From contig NZ_OY759719.1 in the NCBI RefSeq assembly GCF_963662555.1, positions 512,985-576,984 of the forward strand: a stretch of DNA of 64,000 bases, written 5' to 3'. Shown here piece after piece: positions 49,150 through 57,152 of the stretch. The notes under the pieces were generated by a model that was not told where the DNA came from, did no database searches, and saw only the letters and a program-made list of their open reading frames with translations. Positions within the stretch are counted from its first letter, which is position 1, and each line of letters opens with the position of its first letter. The stretch is from Thiomicrorhabdus sp. (lineage in GTDB: Bacteria > Pseudomonadota > Gammaproteobacteria > Thiomicrospirales > Thiomicrospiraceae). The position numbers and the translations under genes are program-made.

Positions 49150-50046
49150 ATGAATATGGTAATACTGTTATTGATTGTAGGTCTTTTATCATTTTTTTCG
49201 GTTTGGTTATTAGTGAATCGAGTGATGAAGTTACAAGCAAAACAAATTGAAATTGAACACTTAAAATCTCGGGTAGGCTTGGCAAATAAATACACGGCAG
49301 AAAAACAAAGTTTTTCTAATTGTTGGTGGTGCTCTCTCGGTAAAGCTCTAGCTCCAAAGAGTAAAAAAGAGTTAGCTAAAACCCAACAACAATTATTTGG
49401 CGCTGGGTTTCGCAATGATAAAGATGTTGGCGGTTATTTTTTTATTAAATACAGCACCCTAATCATGACTATTTTAGGCATGTTGGCTTTATGGAGTTGG
49501 TATTCCGTAAGGTTGGAATGGGCAGTATTAGTGGTCATTATTATGATCTTATTGCCTGAAAGAATTCTAATTTTTTTAGGGCAGAAGCGCTTAGCTCAAG
49601 TCAGTACCGATCTACCTGATTTTTTGGATATGTGTAATGTCTGTATGAATGCAGGGTTAAGTTATTTAGTTGCCATTAAACGAGTTTCACATGAGCTTAA
49701 AGAGGTTCACCCTGAAATCTGCTATGAGTTTGAATATGTATTAGATCAAATTCAAATAGGCGTTGCTCGTACCGATGCTTTACGTCAATTTGCACAGAGA
49801 AATCCTACCAAAGATATTCAGAATTTAGTACAGGTATTAATTCAAAACGAAAAGCTAGGTAGTTCTATTAGTGCGGCTCTTAACAGCTTTTCTCGCCGCA
49901 TGTATCAAGAAAGAGAGCAGTTTTTAGAAGAGAAGGCAGCCAAAACTTCCGCTAAGATGGCGGTGGTGATTATGCCTTTTTTAATGATGCCATATTTGGT
50001 TTTACTGGTTGGCGAACGCATGGTTATGCTTGCTAGAGGATTTTAA
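49150..50046 (+). CDS. tadC: TadC inner-membrane platform protein
   Basis: 298 residues, T2SSF domain (LPDFLDMCNVCMNAGLSYLVAIKRVSHEL; DIQNLVQVLIQNEKLGSSISAALNSFSRRMYQEREQ) flanked by membrane helices. Paralogue and partner of TadB, which ends 5 bp upstream. Confidence 0.92.
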   Translation: MNMVILLLIVGLLSFFSVWLLVNRVMKLQAKQIEIEHLKSRVGLANKYTAEKQSFSNCWWCSLGKALAPKSKKELAKTQQQLFGAGFRNDKDVGGYFFIKYSTLIMTILGMLALWSWYSVRLEWAVLVVIIMILLPERILIFLGQKRLAQVSTDLPDFLDMCNVCMNAGLSYLVAIKRVSHELKEVHPEICYEFEYVLDQIQIGVARTDALRQFAQRNPTKDIQNLVQVLIQNEKLGSSISAALNSFSRRMYQEREQFLEEKAAKTSAKMAVVIMPFLMMPYLVLLVGERMVMLARGF

Positions 50047-50047
50047 A

Positions 50048-50677
50048 ATGAGTGTAAAAAATAAACTGATAATTGTACTGAATGTTTTGGCAATTACCTT
50101 ATTAGGCGGATGTTCACAAACGCCAACCAAGCTTGCTGATCTACAAAAACAAGCTTATCAACAACCTAAAACAGAACCTTTGGCCACCAATTTAAATGAT
50201 AAAGATGAATATGAATTTGCTTTGGATTTAGTTGGTTTAGAAATTAAGCGTCAGCATTATTCACGTGCTGAAGTGTTATTACAAAAACTGAGAAAAATTG
50301 ACCGTACTGATGTGCGCATTTATCGTTTATTGGGACAAGTTTATGAAGCTCAAAATAAACTAGATTTGGCTTTAATTGCTTGGAAAGAAGTCAATAAATC
50401 AAACGATAAAACCACTAAAGATGAAGCTCAATTAGGACGTTTAGCCTTAATGGAAAATCAATTTAAACTCGCTGAATCAATTTACCAGGCCTGGTTAAAT
50501 TCAGATAAAGAAGTGGTACAAGTCAGTGGATTAAATAATTTAGGGTTTTCAGCGATGTTACAAAAGAAGAATGCAAGAGCTAAGACGTATTTTCTACAGG
50601 CTTTACAAAAAGACCCTCTCAATAGCAAAGCGATGAATAACTTAAAATTGCTTGATACTTTGGTAGGACGACTATGA
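50048..50677 (+). CDS. tadD: TadD lipoprotein with TPR repeats
   Basis: 209 residues from ATG 50048, chosen so that the signal ends in a lipobox (ITLLGGC|SQ); a longer frame beginning at 50009 would bury it. TPR-like helices follow (VLLQKLRKIDRTDVRIYRLLGQVYEAQNKLDLAL...). Needed for pilus secretion in Tad systems. A palindrome copy (50484-50495) lies in frame in the codons for YQAW. The stop overlaps the next gene by 4 bp. Confidence 0.85.
   Translation: MSVKNKLIIVLNVLAITLLGGCSQTPTKLADLQKQAYQQPKTEPLATNLNDKDEYEFALDLVGLEIKRQHYSRAEVLLQKLRKIDRTDVRIYRLLGQVYEAQNKLDLALIAWKEVNKSNDKTTKDEAQLGRLALMENQFKLAESIYQAWLNSDKEVVQVSGLNNLGFSAMLQKKNARAKTYFLQALQKDPLNSKAMNNLKLLDTLVGRL
50481..50500. repeat. Dispersed palindrome inside tadD
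   Basis: TTTACCAGGCCTGGTTAAAT; core at 50484-50495, encoding YQAWLN. Confidence 0.9.
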
Positions 50678-52035
50678 GAGTAGTAAAACATTTATACAAA
50701 CAAAGAGGTGCTGTGAGCATTTTGGGTGCCGCAGCGATTGCTTTAGGATTATTTGGATTTGATCAAGTTTTACAATATGGTAATGCCAAAATATTAGACC
50801 GAGAGTTAGACAACTATGCTCGCACGGTTGCAAATGTCGCTTTACGTTCTGAATTAGCCATTACTAAGGCTGGAATTGATGCTGGCACCATGAGTGCCGA
50901 CCAAACCAGTATTGTAGTTGATGATCTGCTCAATCAAGTCAATATGTATGCTACTGCTACAGATAGTAAAGCTGCCAATTTATATAAAGAGATTACCTTT
51001 GGTAACCTCGACGAAAATGGAAAATTTGTTGCTTTATCGAGCGATGCCAATAATCCAAAAGCAGCTCAAACGCCTCCATACTTCAGTGCGGTTGCTGTTC
51101 AGCTATGGAGTACCGAAAGTTTTTATACATTTACCCCGCAAGGCAAAGCGATATACGGTTTATCATCTTCGGATCAAAATGCAGACTCTAGTTGTTATTG
51201 TAAAAATCGTTATACCGCTTGTTTGGATATGGATTTAACGTCGGCTGATTTAGCTCCTATTCCTGCCGCTGATGCCGCTCTTATTGCAGTTAAAGGTTCT
51301 GACGAACGTAAAAATTATTGCAACTATGGTTATACTCCTTCTCAAGCCAGTAATTTAAATAAAACCAAATACCCTTGGGCTCAATTTGATGATGGTTGGA
51401 TAGGTCGTGAACCAGATACGGTGAATTTCTTTATGTTTTACTCTAAAGGCTATAGTGATGCCGCTTTTTCAAAGATTTTAGAGCATAAACCGTTAGCAAT
51501 TAATGATGGTGAAGATCCTTTATATAAAACGGGTGGTATGTTTTCTGCGATGCTAAGCATGATGTCTTTATTTATGCCTGGGAGTTCTTTGGACGAAAAA
51601 TTGGCCTATGAACAAGATCAGTCTAAGCTTAAAAAGAGCGACATATCCTCTTCCCCTGATTTTGATAATTATCGCTGCTCAAACTCGTGGTCTGTAAAGT
51701 CTTGTAGCTCGTTTTCTTCTTGGTCTAATCCAGAAGTTGTCTTAGATGACAGTTTCTATATTGGTTACAAAGGAACTTGTGTTCCAAGTACAAATAAAGC
51801 TAATTCTGATATGTCACGTTGTCTTTCCTATAATGATAGTGGTACTGAGCGTTATGAAAGCTGTTTAGATATTTCACGAAGAAGTAGTATGCATATGAAT
51901 TTCTTTCAGCGAATGATGTCTTTTTTCTTTGGCCCAATTTTAGACTGGGAACGTTCTTATGAAGGTCTAGATTGCGAAATGAAAAAAATGAAGTACGTAG
52001 GTTGGATGTTCTGGGGTGGTTGGAAAGACGTTTAA
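50674..52035 (+). CDS. tadG: TadG-like pilus-associated protein
   Basis: 453 residues. One N-terminal membrane segment within RGAVSILGAAAIALGLFGF is typical of TadG/TadE-type Tad domains. A long periplasmic part has many cysteines (for example SSCYCKNRYTACLDMD and SRCLSYND). It is the last gene of the operon. The stop codon TAA lies inside a dispersed palindrome at 52031-52050. Confidence 0.7.
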   Translation: MRVVKHLYKQRGAVSILGAAAIALGLFGFDQVLQYGNAKILDRELDNYARTVANVALRSELAITKAGIDAGTMSADQTSIVVDDLLNQVNMYATATDSKAANLYKEITFGNLDENGKFVALSSDANNPKAAQTPPYFSAVAVQLWSTESFYTFTPQGKAIYGLSSSDQNADSSCYCKNRYTACLDMDLTSADLAPIPAADAALIAVKGSDERKNYCNYGYTPSQASNLNKTKYPWAQFDDGWIGREPDTVNFFMFYSKGYSDAAFSKILEHKPLAINDGEDPLYKTGGMFSAMLSMMSLFMPGSSLDEKLAYEQDQSKLKKSDISSSPDFDNYRCSNSWSVKSCSSFSSWSNPEVVLDDSFYIGYKGTCVPSTNKANSDMSRCLSYNDSGTERYESCLDISRRSSMHMNFFQRMMSFFFGPILDWERSYEGLDCEMKKMKYVGWMFWGGWKDV

Positions 52036-52050
52036 CCAGGCCTGGTAAAA
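52031..52050. repeat. Dispersed palindrome overlapping the tadG stop codon
   Basis: TTTAACCAGGCCTGGTAAAA; core ACCAGGCCTGGT at 52035-52046. The tadG TAA is at 52033-52035, so the element forms the junction between coding sequence and trailer. Confidence 0.9.
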
Positions 52051-52716
52051 TTAAAAAACCTAGGTTTTATAATGAAGACTAAAACCTAGGAAAGAGAGGG
52101 TATTGGAATAATACCCCGGAGGAAAAACGCTTATAGAATTTGATATTTATAAGGGTTTTCCCTTAAGCAAATATACTAGCATCGAACAATAATGACTGTT
52201 TGAGTTTAATTTTGGTAACGAATAGATTTAATTAATAGATATTCTTGGACAGTAAAGTCGTTTTTGCTACAGACAATGCCACAGAAATTAGCAGGTTTTA
52301 AATTATTGGATAAGTATGTTTGTGGATTTGATGAAACCTTTAGCAGTGATGATATTGTTTGATTTAACGTTTTATCACGCCACTCCTAGCAAAGAGAAGC
52401 ATAAAGGTTTAATAAATTGGATCTTTATTAAAAATTAAGTTATTACCCACTCTGTATAGCCTGTTGTAGAGTCCGACGAATATTCATTTCTCTTACATGA
52501 AAAACGCCTGTTAGTTGTTCTTCTCTTAAAGAGCACTAAAGTTTCAATCAATATATCTTTAATCTTATAGAGCAAATGGTTAGACCGTCTATTCTAAGGA
52601 ATAATGGATAAACCCTTGAAGAGGCTTTATCAGACTATTTTAATGCGTAATTTTACCCTAATATGTGCTTGGGCATTAGTTTTATTTATAGGCATATAAT
52701 TAAAAGGGTTATTATT
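52036..52716. other. Long non-coding region with hairpins
   Basis: 681 bp without a supported gene. Structures seen: CCTAGGTTTTA/TAAAACCTAGG (52059-52090, 11-bp stem, likely the tad operon trailer), GGGTATT-ggaat-AATACCC (52098-52116), and AAGGG-tttt-CCCTT near 52152. The rest is AT-rich with stop codons in all frames. No known riboswitch was recognised. Confidence 0.5.
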
Positions 52717-53955
52717 ATGAATCAATTATTTTTACAAAAATGGCATCCACGTCATTGGTTATTGCCTCTAGGCATAATGGGTACCAGCATAATGCTGGTT
52801 TTTATCCTCAATATTTTTGTCCCGCATAAAGGGTATTTTTTACCCTCTATTACTCAAGTTGATAGTTTTATTGAACAATCGAACTTTTTTGCTGCTTTGG
52901 CAATCAATCTTACTTGGTGGTTGTTTTGGGCACTACTGGCTATCGCCACAATACTTATTCCTTATTTTCTTTATAAATCTATCCAGTTTTTAAAATCTGG
53001 AGCTCATCAAATTTCAGATAAAAATGCCATGGAAACAGCAGGATGGTTTGGTGTGTCATTAACTTTGGCGATGTTTGGTAATGTCACCAGTTTTGCTACC
53101 GTTATGTTTTTTGAACTAAATGCGAAAGCGGATGACTTTATCTGGCCGTTTTGGTTAGCCTATAACACCGCCATTGCTCTTATGGCTCTGTTTCAATATA
53201 TTTGGTATCGTCAGGCAAAACAACAGGCTGATCAGCCAGAGCAATCCTCCATGGTTGTGCCTTTTGCTTTAGGTTTTATGGGGCTTAATTTAGCCGGTCC
53301 AGGAGCAATGGGAAGTCATGATGTTGTTGTAAGCATATCCATCTTTTTATCTATTGGGTTTATGTTGCTTTCAATGTATGCATGGTTAACAAAATTGGCT
53401 ACTTTTAAGAAAGATTCTAAAGCTCTGTTTGCTTATAAAAATGACAATACTGATGCCACTAAAACAAAAAACTGGTCACAGTTAATGAATTTTGGAACGG
53501 CAGTAACAACCTTTAATGTTTGGCTTATTACCAGTGTGCGAAACTACCTAAATTACGGGCATCATTTTTCTGAATTTGAATTAGCCACCAAAAATATGAT
53601 TACTTGGGGGGCGGCTATTACAGTGCCTATCGCGTTATTAGTTTTATTTTTATTGTGGAAGCGTGGATTTTTTGCACATCTATTTAAAGCTCAACAGCCA
53701 TTAGTCTTTTCTTTAGGCTTAATCTGTATGTTGGTTTCAAGTTATGTGATTACCGCTTTATATACCATGACAGCATTAAAACTTGGGCTAATAGCAAAAG
53801 GAAGTGGCATCATTTATCTGTTAATTGGCGTAGAAACCATACTTCTTTCGGTGACGGTTTTTAGTGTTATCGCACTCATTTATCGAATGATTATTAAACA
53901 AAATGTTCAGTGTTGGAAAAATGAAGAAGTGCAACAACATTTGACTAGAAGTTAA
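52717..53955 (+). CDS. Multi-pass membrane protein of unknown function
   Basis: 412 residues from ATG 52717; a start 54 bases upstream is in frame, but the shorter form begins cleanly before the first membrane helix. About ten hydrophobic segments. Notable conserved-looking stretches are ETAGWFGVSLTLAMFGNVTSFATVMFFE and GLNLAGPGAMGSHDVVVSISIF. It vaguely recalls transporter-type proteins, but I cannot name a family with confidence. It stands alone and is followed by an intrinsic terminator. Confidence 0.6.
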   Translation: MNQLFLQKWHPRHWLLPLGIMGTSIMLVFILNIFVPHKGYFLPSITQVDSFIEQSNFFAALAINLTWWLFWALLAIATILIPYFLYKSIQFLKSGAHQISDKNAMETAGWFGVSLTLAMFGNVTSFATVMFFELNAKADDFIWPFWLAYNTAIALMALFQYIWYRQAKQQADQPEQSSMVVPFALGFMGLNLAGPGAMGSHDVVVSISIFLSIGFMLLSMYAWLTKLATFKKDSKALFAYKNDNTDATKTKNWSQLMNFGTAVTTFNVWLITSVRNYLNYGHHFSEFELATKNMITWGAAITVPIALLVLFLLWKRGFFAHLFKAQQPLVFSLGLICMLVSSYVITALYTMTALKLGLIAKGSGIIYLLIGVETILLSVTVFSVIALIYRMIIKQNVQCWKNEEVQQHLTRS

Positions 53956-54088
53956 GCTTAATAATTGTTTGACTAATTTCCATTTATTTAGCCTGCTATA
54001 TTGCAGGCTTTTTAATAGGTTTAATATTAAAGATTCGTCTCGACAATGAAAGCCGCTGTTAGGTTGAAATATGCAGGTAAGGGAGTTG

Positions 54089-54131
54089 TCAGGTTTGTAT
54101 TTCCCTAGCTTTACGGTGTGGTAAGTTGATA
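54089..54131 (+). repeat. Diverged composite repeat
   Basis: CAGGTTTGTATTTCCCTAG...CGGTGTGGTAAGTTG aligns with the composite elements at 22286 and 31110 (CAGGCCTGTAT.CTCCCTTGC.GGGGTGTGGTAAATTG). The central AGGCCT has decayed. Confidence 0.5.
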
Positions 54132-54164
54132 TTATCGATTAAAAGAACGAATAAAGTTTTCAAT

Positions 54165-54205
54165 AAAAACGCCCGCAATTTTTATTAAATTGGCGGGCGT
54201 TTTTT
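54165..54205 (+). terminator. Intrinsic terminator after the membrane-protein gene
   Basis: AAAAACGCCCGC...GCGGGCGTTTTT with T-run. It is nearly the same as the terminator at 62333-62373 and is followed by the same TTATTGGAGGCAGGATT context, so it belongs to a duplicated segment. Confidence 0.9.
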
Positions 54206-54226
54206 ATTGGAGGCAGGATTGGATTA

Positions 54227-54325
54227 AATACGGTTCAACATGCCTAATCTAACTAAAACCGAGTCTGTAAGGGCCTGTTCTAGGTATTGTTCAAAAGTCT
54301 AAGTGTTTCCTTCACTGTCTGATTG
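54227..54325 (-). pseudogene. Remnant of the mtnN 3' end
   Basis: On the minus strand this region translates to EQYLEQALTDSVLVRLGMLNRI-stop, matching the end of the intact mtnN product (EQYLEQAATHSAKVILGMLERI). The match continues upstream with an in-frame TAG replacing a Lys codon (N-T-stop-T-F-E-Q-Y against N-A-K-T-F-E-Q-Y), then fades after a small deletion. It is followed by the same terminator as real mtnN. It is a decayed duplicate of the last 30 or so codons, not an expressed gene. Confidence 0.8.
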
Positions 54326-54638
54326 ATTGTTATCTCTACGGCTCAAATTTTTCTACTAATTCTTCCGCTATTTATGCAATGGGTTTTATGAAAATGATTT
54401 TACCAGGCCTGGTGAATTTAATGGCTATCTATGTTGTGTATACATAAGATAAAACAAAAATAGGATATGCTAATCAACTAGTTAACGAGAAATAACCCTT
54501 ATAAAACCTACCTCTTAGTTTTAACTGATTTTATACATTCGGTTAGTGCTTTTATCTCTATATCTTTATGTCTGTATTCTAAAGGCGTTATGGATACCCT
54601 CTAGTAAATTGCTCTAAAGTTCAAGTAAACCCACTTTT
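54326..54638. other. Non-coding region between the mtnN remnant and the Fur boxes
   Basis: No gene. It contains a palindrome copy at 54398-54417 (core 54402-54413); the rest is AT-rich without recognised features. Confidence 0.5.
54398..54417. repeat. Dispersed palindrome copy
   Basis: TTTTACCAGGCCTGGTGAAT-type element with perfect core ACCAGGCCTGGT at 54402-54413 and one imperfect flank. Intergenic, 320 bp before exbB. Confidence 0.85.
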
Positions 54639-54657
54639 ATTAATGATAATTATTTTT
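54639..54657. promoter_or_regulatory. Fur box 1 upstream of exbB
   Basis: ATTAATGATAATTATTTTT matches the 19-bp Fur consensus GATAATGATAATCATTATC at 14 positions. It is 82 bp upstream of exbB. Confidence 0.65.
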
Positions 54658-54692
54658 ATTTGAAAATGATTGCCTTTTCTTTTTTTAATATG

Positions 54693-54711
54693 TAGAATGC
54701 GAATCATTATC
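54693..54711. promoter_or_regulatory. Fur box 2 upstream of exbB
   Basis: TAGAATGCGAATCATTATC matches the Fur consensus at 15 of 19 positions, with a perfect right half. It lies 28 bp before the exbB start, where iron-loaded Fur would block the promoter. Confidence 0.8.
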
Positions 54712-54739
54712 AGTAGCGTTACTATTACTAGAGGATTGT

Positions 54740-55402
54740 ATGATTCAGGATTTATTCGCATTTTTAAACTTTGGTGGGCCAGTCGTTCTTATTCTTATTG
54801 GCTTTTCAGTGGTGGCGACAACGTTGGCATTATTAAAGCTGTGGCAGTTTTTTCGTATGCGAAAAGTTAATGGTGCTGAACCCAGTTTGCTGATTAGTCT
54901 GGTTGAAAAATCAGAAACCAATCAGGTCAAACTCATGAGTAAAGGGCAGGCAAATCCACGTGCAAAGCTGATTTCTCAAGCGGTTGATTTATTTGAAAAG
55001 CAAACCATGTCAATTGCTGATATTAAACAAGAACTGGCACGCAATGCACGTCAGAGCATTTCTAAACTGGATGAATACCTAAGACCTTTAGAAGTGATTG
55101 CCACCATTGCGCCGTTACTTGGATTGTTTGGTACGGTTTTGGGCATGATCGAAGCCTTTCAGGCTATGGAAGCGGCAGGTAAAAATGTCAATCCAGCTAT
55201 TTTATCTGGTGGTATTTGGCAAGCCTTGTTAACTACTGCGGTTGGTCTTGCTGTCGCCATTCCAGTGTCTATGGTTCATAGCTATTTTGAACGTAAAGTT
55301 GAGCGTGAAGCCTTAGCAATTCAAGATGATTTAGCCCGTATATCAACACATTTTGCCAGCAAGCTAGAGCATAAAAAATCAGTAGGCATGGAAAACGTCT
55401 AA
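54740..55402 (+). CDS. exbB: ExbB proton-channel subunit
   Basis: 220 residues, MotA/TolQ/ExbB family. An N-terminal membrane helix (LFAFLNFGGPVVLILIGFSVVATTLALLKLW) and the conserved IATIAPLLGLFGTVLGMIEAF and LLTTAVGLAVAIPVSM segments are present. With ExbD it transduces the proton gradient to TonB. It heads the Fur-boxed operon and shares one base with the exbD start. Confidence 0.93.
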   Translation: MIQDLFAFLNFGGPVVLILIGFSVVATTLALLKLWQFFRMRKVNGAEPSLLISLVEKSETNQVKLMSKGQANPRAKLISQAVDLFEKQTMSIADIKQELARNARQSISKLDEYLRPLEVIATIAPLLGLFGTVLGMIEAFQAMEAAGKNVNPAILSGGIWQALLTTAVGLAVAIPVSMVHSYFERKVEREALAIQDDLARISTHFASKLEHKKSVGMENV

Positions 55403-55830
55403 TGAACTCTGTTATTGCTTATGTTCCTAGAAGACGCCGAATTGGCTTAACGGCATTGATTGATGTCGTTTTTATTATGTTGATGTTTTTTATGCTGACA
55501 TCCAGTTTTGAACAGTGGAAAACCATTCAAATTGATAGTCCGGTGACTGAAGTACAAACAACAAAGCCCGCATTACCACAATTTATTGTGTTAACAACCG
55601 AAGGCCAAATATATCCGCTGCATAAAGAAAATCAAACGGTGGCGTTTTCTGATGTATCAATGGCTTTATGGGGCGACTTAGATAGCAAACGTCCAGTGTT
55701 ACTTTTGCCAGCACCTGACGTTAAGTTGCAATTGATGGTTTCGGTTATTGAAAAGCTACGTGAGATTGGCTTAAGCGAAGTGTCTCTTGGAGAGCCTTAT
55801 CAAGAAGATACGACACAAGGAAATCAGTAA
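55402..55830 (+). CDS. exbD: ExbD-type protein, first copy
   Basis: 142 residues. A single membrane helix (LTALIDVVFIMLMFFMLTSSF) includes the conserved Asp of the ExbD/TolR proton path, followed by a periplasmic domain. First of two adjacent exbD genes; stop and start codons of neighbours share a base. Confidence 0.9.
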   Translation: MNSVIAYVPRRRRIGLTALIDVVFIMLMFFMLTSSFEQWKTIQIDSPVTEVQTTKPALPQFIVLTTEGQIYPLHKENQTVAFSDVSMALWGDLDSKRPVLLLPAPDVKLQLMVSVIEKLREIGLSEVSLGEPYQEDTTQGNQ

Positions 55831-56225
55831 TGGATTTTAAACTCATTGAACGCCGTCGTCCTGACCCAGAAGACAGCTTGATTCCGTTAATTAATATCGT
55901 CTTTTTATTGTTGATATTTTTTATGGTGGCTGGGCAGATCAGTGCAACAGAGACTCAAGATATTGAACCACCCACCAGTTCGAGTGAAACGCCTTTAGAT
56001 AGAGATGGCTGGGTGATACAAATTAATGCACAGCAAGAGATTTTACTGAATGACGAGCCGATTGTATTGGCTGAGTTAGTGAAGGATGACATGCCGTTGG
56101 AACAAGTGATTATTAAAGCAGATCAAAACACTACAGCAAAAACCCTGCACCCTGTCTTACAAACTCTGCGGGAGCAAGGGGTTAAAAATATTTTGCTGTA
56201 TAGCCAATTACAGGATTCTGAATAA
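55830..56225 (+). CDS. exbD: ExbD-type protein, second copy
   Basis: 131 residues. The membrane helix ends [19 protein letters not shown]: where the family has the proton-path Asp (LIDVVF-type), this copy reads LINIVF, an Asn. The first copy has Asp. The pair may form a mixed ExbD complex in which only one member carries the protonatable residue. Confidence 0.88.
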   Translation: MDFKLIERRRPDPEDSLIPLINIVFLLLIFFMVAGQISATETQDIEPPTSSSETPLDRDGWVIQINAQQEILLNDEPIVLAELVKDDMPLEQVIIKADQNTTAKTLHPVLQTLREQGVKNILLYSQLQDSE

Positions 56226-57136
56226 TGTCACGCGCATTTGTTATCGCTTTTTTTTCGGCCTTAATTCTACATATCGCCGCAGCCTACGCTATTTATAAAA
56301 TGCCAGACAACAAAGTTCCTGATATGGCTGAAGATGAGGGGAAAGGCGGCATTAAAGTTGGCTTGGGCATGCAAGGTAGCTACCAAGAAATTTTACATCC
56401 ACCAAAACCAAAGACTGAAGAAAAGGTGGTTGAAGAACCGGTTAAAAAACCAGTTAAAACCGTGGACGTTAAACAAAAGCCAAAAGATAAACCCGTTAAA
56501 AAAGTTGCTGAGCTTAAACCAAAGCCTAAGCCAAAACCGACTAAGCCAATTGAAAAAAAGGCAGTGTCCAAAGCGGTTCCTAAAATCACTAAATTGGCTA
56601 ATAAGCCAGAAAAATCGATTGAAGTTGCTGAACAAGTCAGGCCAATTAAAAAGACTCAAGAGGTCACGCAGGATGAAGTTGCTGTAGAAAAGAAACCTAT
56701 TGAAGCAACAACAGTATCTGCACAAAAAACAGAGCAACTGGCAGAGCCAGCGGTTGAGCAAAAAACGAAAGCGATGCCGCAAATGAACAAGGCCACAGGC
56801 TCAAAAAGTGACCGCCGTTCAGGGAGCAAAAAAGGCAATGTAAAAAGCTATTTTGCAGAATTAACGCATTGGTTAAATCAGCATAAAGAATACCCTGTTG
56901 AACTTAAAAAAGCGAAACAACAAGGTACGGTTGAGGTGCAGTTTACCTTTACTAAAGATGGGCAGATTACCCACTCTAAAATTAAAAAATCATCGGGTAA
57001 TGCCAGATTAGATCAAGCCGCATTAGACATGCTACAAAAAGCTAATCCTTTACCTCCAATACCCAAGGCATTCGGGCGGGACGCATTGACCATTGCGATA
57101 CCGGTCGAATATTCATTAATAACCAATAAGTTGTAA
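56225..57136 (+). CDS. tonB: TonB energy-transducing protein
   Basis: 303 residues. N-terminal membrane anchor, a long Lys/Pro-rich periplasm-spanning region (about 60-200, with runs such as [13 protein letters not shown]), then the TonB C-terminal domain ([27 protein letters not shown]...[14 protein letters not shown]). It links ExbBD to outer-membrane receptors. Start codon overlaps the exbD stop. Confidence 0.92.
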   Translation: MSRAFVIAFFSALILHIAAAYAIYKMPDNKVPDMAEDEGKGGIKVGLGMQGSYQEILHPPKPKTEEKVVEEPVKKPVKTVDVKQKPKDKPVKKVAELKPKPKPKPTKPIEKKAVSKAVPKITKLANKPEKSIEVAEQVRPIKKTQEVTQDEVAVEKKPIEATTVSAQKTEQLAEPAVEQKTKAMPQMNKATGSKSDRRSGSKKGNVKSYFAELTHWLNQHKEYPVELKKAKQQGTVEVQFTFTKDGQITHSKIKKSSGNARLDQAALDMLQKANPLPPIPKAFGRDALTIAIPVEYSLITNKL

Positions 57137-57152
57137 AAGTTTAGGGATAAAT

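Noticed and set aside
52663-52716. Longer N-terminus of the 412-residue membrane protein
   Set aside because: The extra 18 residues add no recognisable signal; the start at 52717 is a better match to the first membrane helix.
54217-54310. Expressed short paralogue of MtnN
   Set aside because: Only the last codons remain, with an in-frame stop and no start or active-site region.
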